A program made the position numbers and the translations under genes. A stretch of 64,000 nt of DNA, from positions 28,417,398 through 28,481,397 of the forward strand of contig OX352773.1 of NCBI GenBank assembly GCA_947095535.1. Direction: 5' to 3'. This DNA comes from Poecilobothrus nobilitatus. Lineage: Eukaryota; Arthropoda; Insecta; Diptera; Dolichopodidae. Below, piece by piece: positions 1 through 11,566 of this stretch (position 1 is the stretch's first letter; every line of letters begins with the position of its first letter). A model generated the notes under the pieces. It was not told the origin of the DNA. It did not search any database and worked only from the letters and a program-made list of their open reading frames with translations.

Positions 1-823
1 TGCAAAATTATTGAAAACAAATGAATAAAAAATATTATATTTACTTTTTTTTTTATCTAAAATTTAATTTCAGGATATTTTGTCCTATGATAATAATGTC
101 CTTAATAGTAAAACTCAATTATATATTTGTAAATTAGATTTTTGTTTTGTATCAGATATTTCCTTAAACCAAACATCATTTATGTTGCTTATTTAGTGAG
201 CTATTACAATTAAGTCATCACAAGTCATCATTTACAAAGGTTAGTATATTAGTAAATGATGTTAGATGTTACAAAAACTTAATACTTATTGGTTATTACC
301 ACCGTTAGTAACTATTTATTAATGTTAGTGATGTTATTAATGGTAAACTAATTAATTAAGTGTAAAATTTTAATTTTAGAAATTTGATATGCATTTTTTT
401 CTTCAATCTTCTATTTTTGCTATTTATTTTAAAGATATTTTTCTGAATAGAAAATTTCATCTATCTATGTACATTTTATTTGGAATGGGGTCGAAACCAA
501 CAGCATGTACACATAGTACGAGGCATATTCTTATAATTTTCAGAACGAAACTTCTTAAAAGTGATTTCGTTTGAAAATGTTACATTTGTAACAGCTCCTT
601 TATAAACTTATTCTTATTTCGTATCTTAAGATTTCTACATAAACTTTTTTTTTGATTGTGGTTGAAAGAAACCATACGTAAATCGACGTATTTTGTTTAT
701 ATTTGAGAACTAAATTTCTTAAAAGTGTTTTTGTTTGACAATGTTTTGACAACATTGGTAAATTAATTTAATTAAATCAATTAAAAAAAAAAAACTATGC
801 AGTTTAAAGCATTACTTAATATA
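1..823. other. AT-rich non-coding stretch
   Basis: Very AT-rich DNA with a poly-A run near 783-794 and no credible coding sequence. The one short open frame, near 389-574, has no recognisable domain. No mobile element is recognised here. Confidence 0.6.
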
Positions 824-1874
824 AACAAGTATAAGTAACAGTAGGTCGATGCAATCGACTTATTTATACCCTACACCTAAAAAATTTAAATTAAATTAAA
901 AACCCATAAGTTATTTTACTTAGGTATTTAATATAAGCTAAAAAAATAAATGCTTTTACAACCTTTGTACAAAATTTTAGGCTTCTATCTTTTGTAAATT
1001 TGATGATGTGCTTGTTAGGTGTTGGCAAATGTGTGAAGGTACGAGTACCACCACCCCAATTCATCTCAAATTTTGGACAAATCAGGGATTCAGAAAACAA
1101 CACCTTAGTACCAAATTTTAAGTTTTTATCTTTATTAATTTCGAATATATGCTTGTTCGGTTTTAGGAATTATGTGGGTGGTACCCAAACAACCACTATA
1201 ATTCATTTCAAATTTTAGGGATATCAGGGATTCAGTAAAACAACACCTTAGTACCAAATTTTAAGTTCCAATCTTTATTAATTTCGAATATATGCTTGTT
1301 CGGTTTTAGGAGTTATGTGGGTGGTACCCAAACAACCACTATAATTTATTTCAAATTTTAGGGATATCAGGGATTCAGTAAAACAACACCTTAGTACTAA
1401 ATTTTAAGTTCCAATCTTTATTAATTTCGAATATATGCTTGTTCGGTTTTAGGAGTTATGTGGGTGGTACCCAAACAACCACTATAATTCATTTCAAATT
1501 TTAGGGATATCAGCGATTCAGGAAAAAACACCATCGTACAAAATTTTAAGTTTCTATCTTTATTAATTTCGAAGATATGCGTGTTCGATTTTGGGAGTTG
1601 TATGGGAGGTACCCGAACCCATGGTCCGATTTCATCCTTTTGCAATTCCCGCCTTTCTTTAGTGATTGTTAACCTACAGTATAAATTTCATCAAGATAGC
1701 ATCATTATATTTTGAATTATCGTGCGTACGGACGGACATCGCTAAATCGACTCAGGCAGTGATCCTGATTCAGAATATATATACATGTCTATACCTAACT
1801 CGCTTCCTTTTGGTTGTTACAAACACCATACCAAAGTTAATATATCTTATACTTTAAGTGTAGGGTATAAAAAT
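824..1874 (+). mobile_element. mini-me/INE-1-like (Helentron-type) non-autonomous element, copy 1
   Basis: The left end carries an AACAAGTA-like start, a short hairpin (GTCGAT GCA ATCGAC, 844-858) and then ATACCCTACACCT. The right end carries the inverse, AGTGTAGGGTATA, just before the end. Between them lie a 143-bp tandem array, then a conserved core with TTATCGTGCGT, a short ACGG run (1728-1737, 2.5 copies) and CTAAATCGACTC. The same order occurs at 40831-43363 and, inverted, at 10791-11566. Subterminal inverted repeats, internal ~150-bp satellites and a GTCY-type tetranucleotide are known traits of dipteran mini-me/DINE-1 elements. There is no coding capacity. The family name is inferred from structure; the repeat relationship between copies is seen directly. 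Confidence 0.75.
958..1640 (+). repeat. 143-bp tandem repeat, about 5 units
   Basis: The anchor word CACCTTAGTA recurs at about 1101, 1244 and 1387, exactly 143 bp apart, with diverged units at about 960 and 1529. The middle units are nearly identical and the outer ones are diverged, as expected when unequal exchange homogenises the centre of an array. The units are homologous to those at 41010-43095, sharing the words AAATTTTAAGTT, CTATCTTT and ATATGCTTGTTCGG. Confidence 0.85.
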
Positions 1875-2773
1875 TAATTTATGTGTAACAACTGGCACAT
1901 ACCTTTATTTATTTAATTTTTAATAACAATTTTATTCCACAAAATCACTACTGTTGTTATTTGTATCTTACTAAGTATAATGCTGTTAGATTTTAATTCA
2001 ACTGTTGCTTGTATAATTATTTCAGAGCAATGTATATTTTTGGTGCTGTTTTAGTATAAATTTTTCCTTAATAAGGATATCAGCTCTTAGTTATTTTTCT
2101 TCGCAAACACTGTATATTATTCTGTATATTGTTCTTTATATTATCATAAGGTATTCATTTTTAATAAATATTATAATTTTTATTTTTTGAATATTATTTT
2201 TAATCTTTTAAATGGTGTTCTACGCCTAACAATCTCTAAGACAACATCTCTATGTAATACTTAAAATTTTTTAATCATTAAGACTTTACAAAATAAAAAT
2301 TTATAATTTATTAAATAATAATTAATAGAAAAAATTAAAAAATAAAATTTTAAATATGTAAATCGCAATTGGTTTAAGAAACTAAGAATAATAATAATGA
2401 ATTGTAGTTAATTTATAATTAAGATATTAACTATTAAAAATTTAATCTTTCAACTAACTTCGTAATATCGATTTATCTAGTGGTTTATATTAAGCAAAAA
2501 GAAGAAAAAAATCAAATGAATCGGTCCATTCTATAATTTTTTAATTATTTTTTTTTTTTAAAAACAGTGAAGAAAATTTAAAAAATTTCCATCTATGTGG
2601 TATTAATAATAATCATATAGGAAATCATAAATATTAATTTTAATATAAAAAAAAATGTTTTCTACTTAATATCTACTCAAAATTAAATCGTTGTCTATAA
2701 AGTTAAAAGCATTTATATATACATATATTTAAAATGCACGGACACTTATAAATTAATATATCTAATATATATC

Positions 2774-2775
2774 TA

Positions 2776-2806
<31 letters not shown>

Positions 2807-2811
2807 TATAT
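2774..2811. repeat. (TA)n microsatellite
   Basis: Nearly uninterrupted TA dinucleotides with one C near the right end, preceded by two ATCTAATATAT units. Confidence 0.9.
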
Positions 2812-4025
2812 GCACTTTAAAAAGTTGAAATGGAAAATTCTAAAAATAAAATAAAAGTAAGTAGGTATGTATGTACAATTTTTTTTTTTATCAAATTTAA
2901 ACATCTTCTATAGATTAAAACATTCCATTTCAGTTCCTACTACTTCTTTTTATTAACTATACTATACTTTACTATACTGTACTGTACACTGATTACTTGC
3001 ATTTCATCGTTATTGTCGTTGTTGACGTTTTATTTTTATCCATCTGCTCTCATCTATAATCAACTTACACCATTTGTAGCTTTAATTAATCCTTTTTGAT
3101 TACATGAAAAAGAGAAAAAGAAAATAACGAAATGAAAAAAAAAAAAAAAAACAGAAAAAAAAAGTAAAAACAGATTTTCAATTCCACTTCACTACAGATA
3201 AAAAAAGATGATATATAGAATAAGATTGAAAAAAAAAAAAAAAATATGTATGTATGTACTCGTATATGTAAAAAGAGAAAGAAATAATTAATTAATCAAA
3301 TAATATGAGGATATATGTTGGTATGTGTATGTAGTATGTACGTACATATGTACAAAAAAAAAAAAAAAATAAACCTGCTCTAAATTCATTTACTTACTTT
3401 TTTTTTTTTTAAGTTAACTTCTAGAATAATTTCAGGTTCTAGTGTAACTATACGAGTATTCACTTTAACTACTAAAATTTGTTTTATGTATCTATCTCTT
3501 TTACTCTTTCAGTTCAAAATATATATATATTTTTTTATCTATCATGATAGTGATACTCATTTTCTTGTATATAGTTTCTAATAAGAAGTTTAATACATTT
3601 TATTTCTAAAAGTTTTAAATGGTAGTATATATATACGTATTTTATATAGAGAGGATCCATTTATTCGTTTCGTTCATTCATTAAATTAATTTAATCTTTT
3701 TTTTTTTGGTTTTCTTTTTTTTTTTGATTCATTTATTCATTCATAGTTTTTATCATATATTTCGTATTTGATGGGTTCCAGTTTTTTGTGGAAGTGCCAG
3801 TATGTCCTTAAACTATCTGCAATTGATTAGTATAGCTAAACACAAAAACAAAAAACAAATAAAACCGGTTTTTTTGCCTTGTTTTGTTTTTGTTGTTTAG
3901 CTAACATAAAATTTATACACACACACACATTTATACTCATATTTATATACAAGCAGTGTAATTGCTTATATATATTAGACCGGATGTAATGAAATTTTTT
4001 CAGTATGTTGGTACTTCAAAGGTTC

Positions 4026-4123
4026 AATTATATGTCACAGTCATCATGTTATCATCAACATCATTTTCATCATCATCATTAATATCAATATCATTATTAA
4101 TATCATTTACCATCATCAAGTTT
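4026..4123. repeat. ATC/CAT-rich imperfect trinucleotide tract
   Basis: Imperfect ATC/CAT repeats mixed with ATT. They create part of a spurious Ser/Ile-rich open frame on the + strand. Confidence 0.7.
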
Positions 4124-7100
4124 TTTTTATGGTACCTCCTGAAGAATAACTATTATATTGAAAATATGTTTGCGAATGTTTCGTGGTTCGTGTACTGGAT
4201 TTTCATCATGTTAATTTATTTTTATTATGTTTTTTGGTTATTGCTTTTAAAGTTTAATCGCACATCCGTTCATTCGTTCGCTCATCCAATTGTGTTAAAC
4301 GTTTTCTTTTTTATTGTTTTATTGTTTTTTTTCAAAATGTTTTTATTGCCGATTGAAAGTCAACTAGTTTTTTGTCTTTATCATATTTTTCTTATTATTA
4401 TTTCCTTTCCATCTCACTGATTATAAATAACCTGGTCTTTTGAATAAAGAAAAAAAAAAAACTGAAAACTGAAGAAGTGTTTGTTGTTTACCTATAGTGT
4501 AATTAAATACGGTGGTGGTGATGAAATATTCAACTCCTTTGCAAATAAAGTGACTTATTTAAATGTTTCTATATTACTTATGTGTATTCGTTTCGCTGTT
4601 CATTGTTTTTAAATTGGATAGGGGAATGTAAAAGGGATTAAAGGAAAACCTTTTAAAATTTTGTACTTGATATTGGATGGAGTTGTGCAAAATTTCCAAT
4701 GGATATTAAGAAAAAAAAAAAATAAAAACAAAACATTAAATGGGTTCCAACTCAACTTCCTTTTTCTTGTACAAAAAAAAAAAAAACAAGACGTAAAATA
4801 TGGTTAATCCTCAATTTAATTTTTGTTTAACCGTCCCTTTAAAATTCTGAATGTTTTCATGTTTTTTGCTATTGTTGCTATTTTGGTGTTTCCTTTTTTT
4901 TTTCTTTATTATTATTTCAATCCTTGGTATTAAACATTTGTGTTAAGTTAAATCGTAATGGTGGTGGTGGCTGATTTAATATTAGGACACAATGTTTAGT
5001 TGAATATTTTTGGTGTTTTAATTTTTGACTTTTATATCCCTTACAAATTTCACATTTCCTTTAAGGGGTTTCTTTGTGTTTTTTTGTTTGGTTTTTTCTG
5101 TCCTGTTGTTACTTTTTTGTTATTTATGTTGCTTAAGTTGTTCATTTTTTTTTTTTTTTTCAGTATTTTCGTATGGGTTTTCAATTTTAATGTTTGATAT
5201 AAGGTCGAATAAATCGACAATAAAGCGTTTTTTTTGTGGTTGAGTTTGGCTTATTTTGTTTTGTATATGCGTTGAAAGTATTAAATTTTGTTATCTTTGA
5301 TAGGATCTGGATTAAACATTGTAATAAAAAATGTAAAAGAAATGAGAAAAAAAAAATATTTTAAAATTATCACAGGAAAAAAAAGTGTTTTTATATCATT
5401 TTTATTTTAAGTCTTTTAAAATTATAATTATAACAAAATTAAAAGCAAAAATATTTTTTTTTTTTTTTAAAACGATATGTAAACAATATATGGACACCCA
5501 CTGATTATTTTTCTACATAATTATCCTTAAGGCCCCTTTATTAGAACCCGTTTTTCGACTCCTAGAAGTTTAATTCTTTTTTACATAATCTTTCTAGGTT
5601 AGATCTGTTCTGTTAAACACATAATTCAGTTATTTGTTATAGTACAATTTTTTACGACTATCATTATTGCATCCTTAGTTTTGTTCTATTAGTATTATAA
5701 ATACATATATGGGTCGGTCGAACACATAAAACTGAACATGAAATCAAAATTTAAACAAAAATCAGTTTTTATCATTGTTAGTTTAAGATTTGAGGTTAAG
5801 AACAGTTTTATGTATTCTACCAATGATCTCACAAATGTTTTTCTGTCAATTTTAAAATTTTACATTCTATTCTCAATTAATCTAATTTTAATAATTTACC
5901 AAAACAACATGTTATTATACTTTAAAAATTCGATATATATTTAAAACTTCTTATAAAATTAACGTAATTATAGATTTGCACTAATCACACTCACACTCAC
6001 ACATGATTCATATTTTTGATATATAGATGATTCTTATATTCATTTTATATTTTTTTTTTAACATAAAAATAACCTTAACCTCAGTTTGGAAACGAACTTA
6101 ACCTTATTATGGTATTGTGGTTGTAAGGTTGGAAGGACAATTAAATGTTTTTTTTTTTTTTTTATTTTTTAGTTCAATTCAAGTATTGTTGTACTAGTTA
6201 ATATTAATACTTATATATGTCAAAGGGGATATTGTTATTTTGTATACAAAAGATATTTTCTACCCTTTTCAAAACAAGAATAGAAATACAATAATATATA
6301 ATAACAACATCAGAGTATCATCAATTTATACAAAAAGAAAAAAAACAAAAAACCTTCAAATACACACATCCCTTTTCTTTTATTTATTGTTTAAAAAGTG
6401 GTTTTTATTTTAAAGGACATCAATACTCGGTAATACTCTGAAGTACACCAACCAAATAATAAAAGTAAAAAGCCAGTAAAAATAATTATTAATATATTTT
6501 TTTTGTTGTTGTCTTTCAATTAAAGGTAAATCCGGAAAGTCTTTAACAGTGTTTAACAATAAAGGAAAGAAAAATTTCTATAATAAATGCTCTGAGAGGA
6601 AGAATTTCTTTTGAAAAATGAATTGAAAAACACAAAAAAAAATTGTGATGCAAACTGCTTACAAATAATATATCCTTATATCATATCCAATCATAGAAAA
6701 TAAAATAACTTTTCAACAGTACAAATGGCAAAATTATCGCTTGGAAAACTTTTTAAGACTAATTGTCGGTCAAAAAATTATTATATTAACATTGGTTTTA
6801 TGCTTTTTTTTTCAAAAAAAAAAAAAGAAAAAAGAAAAAAACAAACAAAGAAAACATAAAAACCAAAGTAAAAATAAAAATCCGTATTTATACATTGAAA
6901 AATGTCAAGTTGAAATCTTTTAAGAAAATTTTTTTTTATATTATCCTTTCTATACTTTAGTACTATTTGGTTGTGATAATTGTTAACACTTTATACGAGA
7001 GATTTTAGGCTTCTAACATATAATGTTTACTCTTGGTTATTTTATTTTTTTATTTTTTTTTTGTTTTGGTTACTTTTAAATTTTCACGATGGTTAAAACT

Positions 7101-7456
7101 GTGGTGATTTTAAGAGTCATACAAGTATATAATCTTTTATTTTTTTAGTTATTGTTATTGTTGTTAAGTTATTGTTGCTCTTTGTTGCATTTTGTTAAAT
7201 TTTTATTTCATTTAATTTTAATAAAATAAAAAAATTAAAAATGTATACAAAGTTTATAAAAACTTTGTTATTGGCTTAATCATACACCATAGGAGATTGT
7301 TGTCCTGCAAAACAAAAAAAAAAAAAAAATGTACAGTACATTTAGTAAGTTTGTGTTACGTTTTTGAACAATGATAAAAACGTTTAATATATTTCAAGAA
7401 GAAATACAAAACGACAACAAATAATTCTAATCCTTTTCTAAAAACAAATTGTAAAA

Positions 7457-7479
7457 GGGGGGGGGGGGAGGAGGGGGGG
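7457..7479 (+). repeat. G-rich tract, possible G-quadruplex
   Basis: Twelve Gs, A, two Gs, A, G-run of seven: an isolated G tract in strongly AT-rich DNA. Long G runs of this kind can form G-quadruplexes. Assembly polishing can also distort homopolymers, so the exact length is uncertain. Confidence 0.8.
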
Positions 7480-9659
7480 AAACAAGGAAATTAAGTTTTT
7501 TAAAGGTTTTCTTTTTTTTTTTTTCTTTAAGAGAGAATATTTACAAGTTTTTTTTTTTTACAACTTTCAAAGAAAAATCATTATCCCTGTACTTCAAAAC
7601 ATCGTATCATTTTATTTAGCTTTCAACTTTTTTTTTCATTTATATTTAGAAGGAAAAAAATTGCTTTTGCAAAAAAAAAAAAAAAATTACCAAAACATTA
7701 TAGATACATTATTATCTTATGTTATTTAATTATAAATATAGTTTTTGTTGTACAGTAAAGTAACATGAAAATAAAATGTTATACAATATAATATTAAAGG
7801 GTTAAAAGATGCACACAAAAAAAAATAAAAAAAAATAAGAACAATATAACCAAGAGCAAAAAATATACCAAAACAATATTTTTCGTAAAAACTTTATTTT
7901 TAAATCTGTGGTGGTCGGTCGTGATAAAATCGCTCAGTTTAAATTTATACAAAAAAATATAATTTTGCAATTGTATAATATGTAAATTTTTATTTTTATT
8001 TTTATTCTAGAATCGTTTGCTATTAACCAATTTTAAGACTTATTTTGTGTGTAGTTGTGTAGGTGCAGATGGTAGTTGTTTTTATAAAGATTGTTATAAA
8101 GATTTTCTAAATATAATTAAAAAAGAGCAGCATGAAATCTAAAAAAAAAAAGAAAATATAGAAATATAAAATATAAAATAGAAGAAAAATGAACAAATTA
8201 AAAAACAGACAAAACAGACACAGTTACTATGGTGTTTACAATGTTAACTTCAAAGTTTTGTTACATATTTTGTGTATTTGTTTTTCTTTTTTTTAAGGAC
8301 TTTTAAGAGTTTGATTGACTTTTTCAATATATTTTTTTTCTCGTGATCTGTTTAGTAACAGAAGCACCGACAGCACCGACAACTACATTATTACAAAAAA
8401 AAAAAAAAAAAACAAAAACAAAGAAAATTAAAATAAAACTGAAAAAGTTTTTTGCAAAACTGAAATTATAGTTTTGTAATTTTCTTTGTTATTGTTCTTT
8501 TCACTGTTCTTATTACCATTATGGCAACACTTCATTACTTATAACACAAGTTTTCCTTGTTATTATTGTTGTTGTTGTTGTTTATGAAATCAAATAAGTT
8601 TTACAAAGTTATCTATATAGAATAATTTTTTTTGAAAAATAAAGAAAAAGTAAAACTTCCCAGGTAGCATAAAATGGATAAGTTTAGTAATGAAACAACA
8701 AAAAAAAACAAAAAAGAGAAATAATAATTTTTTGTTAAAAGGAAATTAGTGGGAAGAAATTATAAAAGTGGTAAAAAAAAGGAAAATTAAAAGAAAAATA
8801 AATGTAAAAGTTGTGGAAAAAACTTATTAATTAAAATATACAAAAAACAAAAAAAAAAAAAATAGATATGTTTTTGGCATTTTATATTAAAATTTATAAC
8901 TGGTAATGGGATAGTCACAGCTATTAAAATGATAATTGGAAAATGACACCATAAAGAAATTTTTATAAAATTATGAAAAGTTTTCTATTTATTTCCATTC
9001 AAAATTCAAACTTTTTCTAAGTTTATAAGAAAATAAAATTGTTTTTCAAAAATTTTCCAATTATTATTATTTTTTTTTTTGATTATTTTGACATTTTTGA
9101 AAATCATCAAACTTTTAGTAGAATTACATAAATGCTATATGTATGTCTTTCTAAACAACTCGTTTTTTTTTTTAACTGTCTCTTTTTTAATGATTTCTTA
9201 TTATTTTAAAGCTTAATACATTTTTATTTCGGTTTTTATAAATAAATCAAAATTTAGATTCTGTTCAGAGCCCTATATAATATTGCACCATTCACTTAAA
9301 ATAATGAAAAAATCATTTTTTTTCTAATAAGTTTTTGTTGCACCAAAATCATATTTGGTAATAACTTAATTATGTTTTGATTAGTAAAAACACTTACACT
9401 TATAAAAAAAAAAAAATTTATTATTTGTTTAGTGATAAGTGATTGAAGCAGTATCGTTTTAAATATTTTTCCTCTAAATTTTTCTTTCACTTTGCTTGCA
9501 TTTTCCAATACTTAATAATTACTTGTATCCAGCTGATGGTGTAATAGTTAAGATATCGGCCTTTCATACGAAAGGTCTCAGGTTTAAAGCCACCGTGGGT
9601 CATATTATAATCATGATTTTTCTTATAATGTATAATTAGTATAATAAAATTACAAATAA

Positions 9660-9697
9660 TTTATAAGACATAATATAAGTATATTATGTCTTATAAA
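9660..9697. repeat. 38-bp near-perfect palindrome beside the TIR element
   Basis: Two 18-bp arms (9660-9677 and 9680-9697) are perfect reverse complements, separated by AG. The palindrome ends one base before the TIR element begins and is absent from the equivalent place in SINE-B copy B. It may be part of the same insertion event or a separate small foldback. Confidence 0.9.
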
Positions 9698-9698
9698 C

Positions 9699-10240
9699 TA
9701 TACCTTTTTTACTTTAATAAGAAGGATTTTCACTTCAATTGCAAGTATATTTTTTTTTTTGAATGCAAATATTTGCTTTTAAAATGTAAACTTTCCTTTT
9801 TAACAGCTAAAAGTTTCATTCCTTTTTAAAATCCAAGTTGTTGTATTTACATAATTTTTGTTTAATTAATCAATTATTTATTCTTCAAACAACTTTGAAA
9901 CCGACTAAAAAGTAAGGTTTTTTGAAGACTTCAGGTCTGTTTTTTGTTATATTTATTTTTTTATTTTTCCTCTAGAACAGTTTCTTAATGAAAAATAATT
10001 AATTTTCAACAAATTTAAAGAAAATTATGTAAAATTATCATTTTTTATTTACAAAGTTTTGAGTTACTTTCAATATCATTTCAAAACTTGCATTTGAGAA
10101 GGAAATACTTGCTTTTGAAAAGGAAAACTTGTATTTGAAAAGGTAATACTTGTTATTAAAAAGGAAAACTTATATTTGAAAAAAAAAAAATAACTTGCAA
10201 TTGAAGTGGAAATCCTTCTTATTAAAGTAAAAAAGGTATA
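9699..10240. mobile_element. Non-autonomous TIR (MITE-like) element, 542 bp
   Basis: Terminal inverted repeats of about 50 bp, starting TATACCTTTTTTACTTTAAT, match at both ends with one substitution (GATTTTCAC on the left, GATTTCCAC on the right). The interior has no credible coding sequence. The right arm holds a subterminal array of ~20-bp units. It sits inside SINE-B copy A, so it is younger than that SINE. A TA dinucleotide flanks each end but also belongs to the TATACC terminus, so a mariner-type TA duplication cannot be proven. Superfamily unassigned. Confidence 0.8.
10086..10215. repeat. Subterminal ~20-bp repeat array inside the TIR element
   Basis: About five to six imperfect units of the form ACTTGCATTTGAGAAGGAAA (variants ACTTGCTTTTGAAAAGG, ACTTGTATTTGAAAAGG and others) run into the right terminal inverted repeat, which contains ACTTGCAATTGAAGTGGAAA. 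The terminal repeat therefore looks like one member of the array, as with subterminal transposase-binding repeats. Confidence 0.75.
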
Positions 10241-10490
10241 TATAATTAATATTATATTGTAATACATATATATACAATATAGTAAAATAATAATAAAACT
10301 TAATTATTCTTTTATTAGATAATAGATGGCATAGAAATAAAAGAAATGTCTAATAGTCTTGTACAATAGCTACAGCCGAGTAATCAACGGCTTAGTGAAA
10401 TATTAATGATTCCTGAAACTGAAGCTTAGTCAAATATGTATAAAAAATGACTTAGCAGATACTCTATGCTTCTTATGAAGTGTCAAGAAA

Positions 10491-10790
10491 ATATGTTAGA
10501 TTTCGACATAATTTTTAACTGCATCGATCCATTTTTCATTTCAACCTTTAATACGATTTCATCTTACTGAGTTTCTATAAAAATTTAATTTCTATTTAAG
10601 TTTTTTTTTTTTTTATAATGAACAAATTAATTAAAATTGAAATTTTTTTATTGAATTAAAAATTAGTAATTATTTAAAAAAGATATTCCAGTCGGACTGA
10701 ATAGTTGATCGAAAACAAAGGCATTCAAAGAATAAATTAAAAATTTAATTATTGATTCTTGTAAATTTCTGATCTGATCTTTTTTATTTA
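10491..10790. other. AT-rich spacer
   Basis: Nothing recognisable lies between the SINE-B body and the mini-me-like element. Confidence 0.5.
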
Positions 10791-11566
10791 TTTTTATACC
10801 CGTATGAACTATGTTCAAGGGTATAATAAATTTGCCATTACGTTTGTGACACCTTAAAGGAGTCGAGCTAGATATAGAGTCAAAGGTATGGATCGGCTCA
10901 GAATTGAATTCTGAGTCGATTAAGCCATGTACGTCCGTCCGTCCGTCGGCACGATAACTCAAAAAATAAAGGAGCTAGGAGGCTGAAATTTTTTTTACGT
11001 CACTTTTATAAAATTGTTAGTTTTGCTATTTAAATCCAACATTTTCGGTCGGCGTGTTCTAGTAGCTGCCATACAACTTCTATCTTTATATAGAAATAAC
11101 TCAGTATCTATTCAAGCTAGGTTTCTAAAATTTTGCAAATGATGATCAAGTTTTATGGCAACAACTTTTGCAAAATTTGGTTGTGGTGGTGCGACGGATT
11201 CGGGTAACTGCCATACAACTTATCCGTTTAAATGAGAATAACTCAGTGTCTATTGAAGCTAGGAACCTGAAATTTAGTAAAGAGGTGTTGAGTTACAGGC
11301 CAACAACTTTTGTAAAATTTGGTTGGCCCAGAGCAGCCGGTCCAGGCTTCTTGCATTTCTTGGAACTTAATGAAGCTACGCGCAATAGATTCGGGTAGCT
11401 GTCATACATCTCCACAATTTACATAAATATATCTCTGTAGTTCGGTACTACAACATCTGAATGTTTTTAAAAGATGATCAAGTTTTATAGAAACAGGATA
11501 TATTACGTTCATACGAGTATCCCAGAGTTGACACAGTCTACTCTACTGCACTCTTCCTCGTTTTTT
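10791..11566 (-). mobile_element. mini-me/INE-1-like element, copy 3, minus orientation
   Basis: Read on the minus strand it starts AAAAAACGAGGAAGAG, passes a hairpin-prone stretch and reaches ATACTCGTATGAAC, which is the inverse of the far end GTTCATACGGGTAT (13 of 14 matched). Internal units share AGTTGTATGGCAG and TACCCGAATCC with copies 1 and 2. The core TTTTTGAGTTATCGTGC, three GGAC units and TTAATCGACTC lie in the same order as in the other copies. This is a diverged subfamily. The AACGAGGAAGA-type start resembles a repeat terminus common in Drosophila. A minus-strand open frame over it (10663-10962) is an artefact. Confidence 0.75.

Larger units (their letters stand above)
1875..9526. 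other. AT-rich non-coding stretch with simple repeats
   Basis: No gene is supported. The DNA is dominated by A/T homopolymers of 8-20 bases, (TA)n, GTAT/CATA-like runs and trinucleotide-rich patches. Open frames such as 3962-4420 and 5000-5243 encode low-complexity Phe/Leu/Lys strings and are not believable genes. Poly-pyrimidine and poly-purine tracts are frequent, which fits intronic or intergenic DNA. Confidence 0.6.
9527..10490 (+). mobile_element. SINE-B copy A, tRNA-derived, split by an inserted TIR element
   Basis: The head at about 9527-9645 has a tRNA-like A-box region (GGTGTAATAGTTAAGA), an anticodon-arm-like stem (GGCCTTT/AAAGGTC) and a degenerate B box (AGGTTTAAAGCC). The body resumes at about 10300-10490 and includes the word CTTGTACAATAGCTACAGCC. 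In copy B (56634-56939, minus strand) head and body are contiguous. Here they are separated by a palindrome and the TIR element at 9699-10240. The interruption is seen by comparing the two copies; calling it a SINE rests on the tRNA-like head and on the target-site duplication of copy B. Confidence 0.75.

Noticed and set aside
3962..4420. 152-residue open frame rich in Ser, Ile and Phe
   Set aside because: Low-complexity translation of ATC and T-rich DNA; hydrophobic stretches are expected by chance in such sequence and there is no domain.
6060..6140. Telomere-like AACCTTAACCT words
   Set aside because: Only two or three loosely similar words; not the insect CCTAA repeat.
10663..10962. 99-residue minus-strand open frame with RADGRTDVHG
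   Set aside because: It overlaps the GTCC run and core of mini-me copy 3. Such peptides are a common artefact of this repeat.
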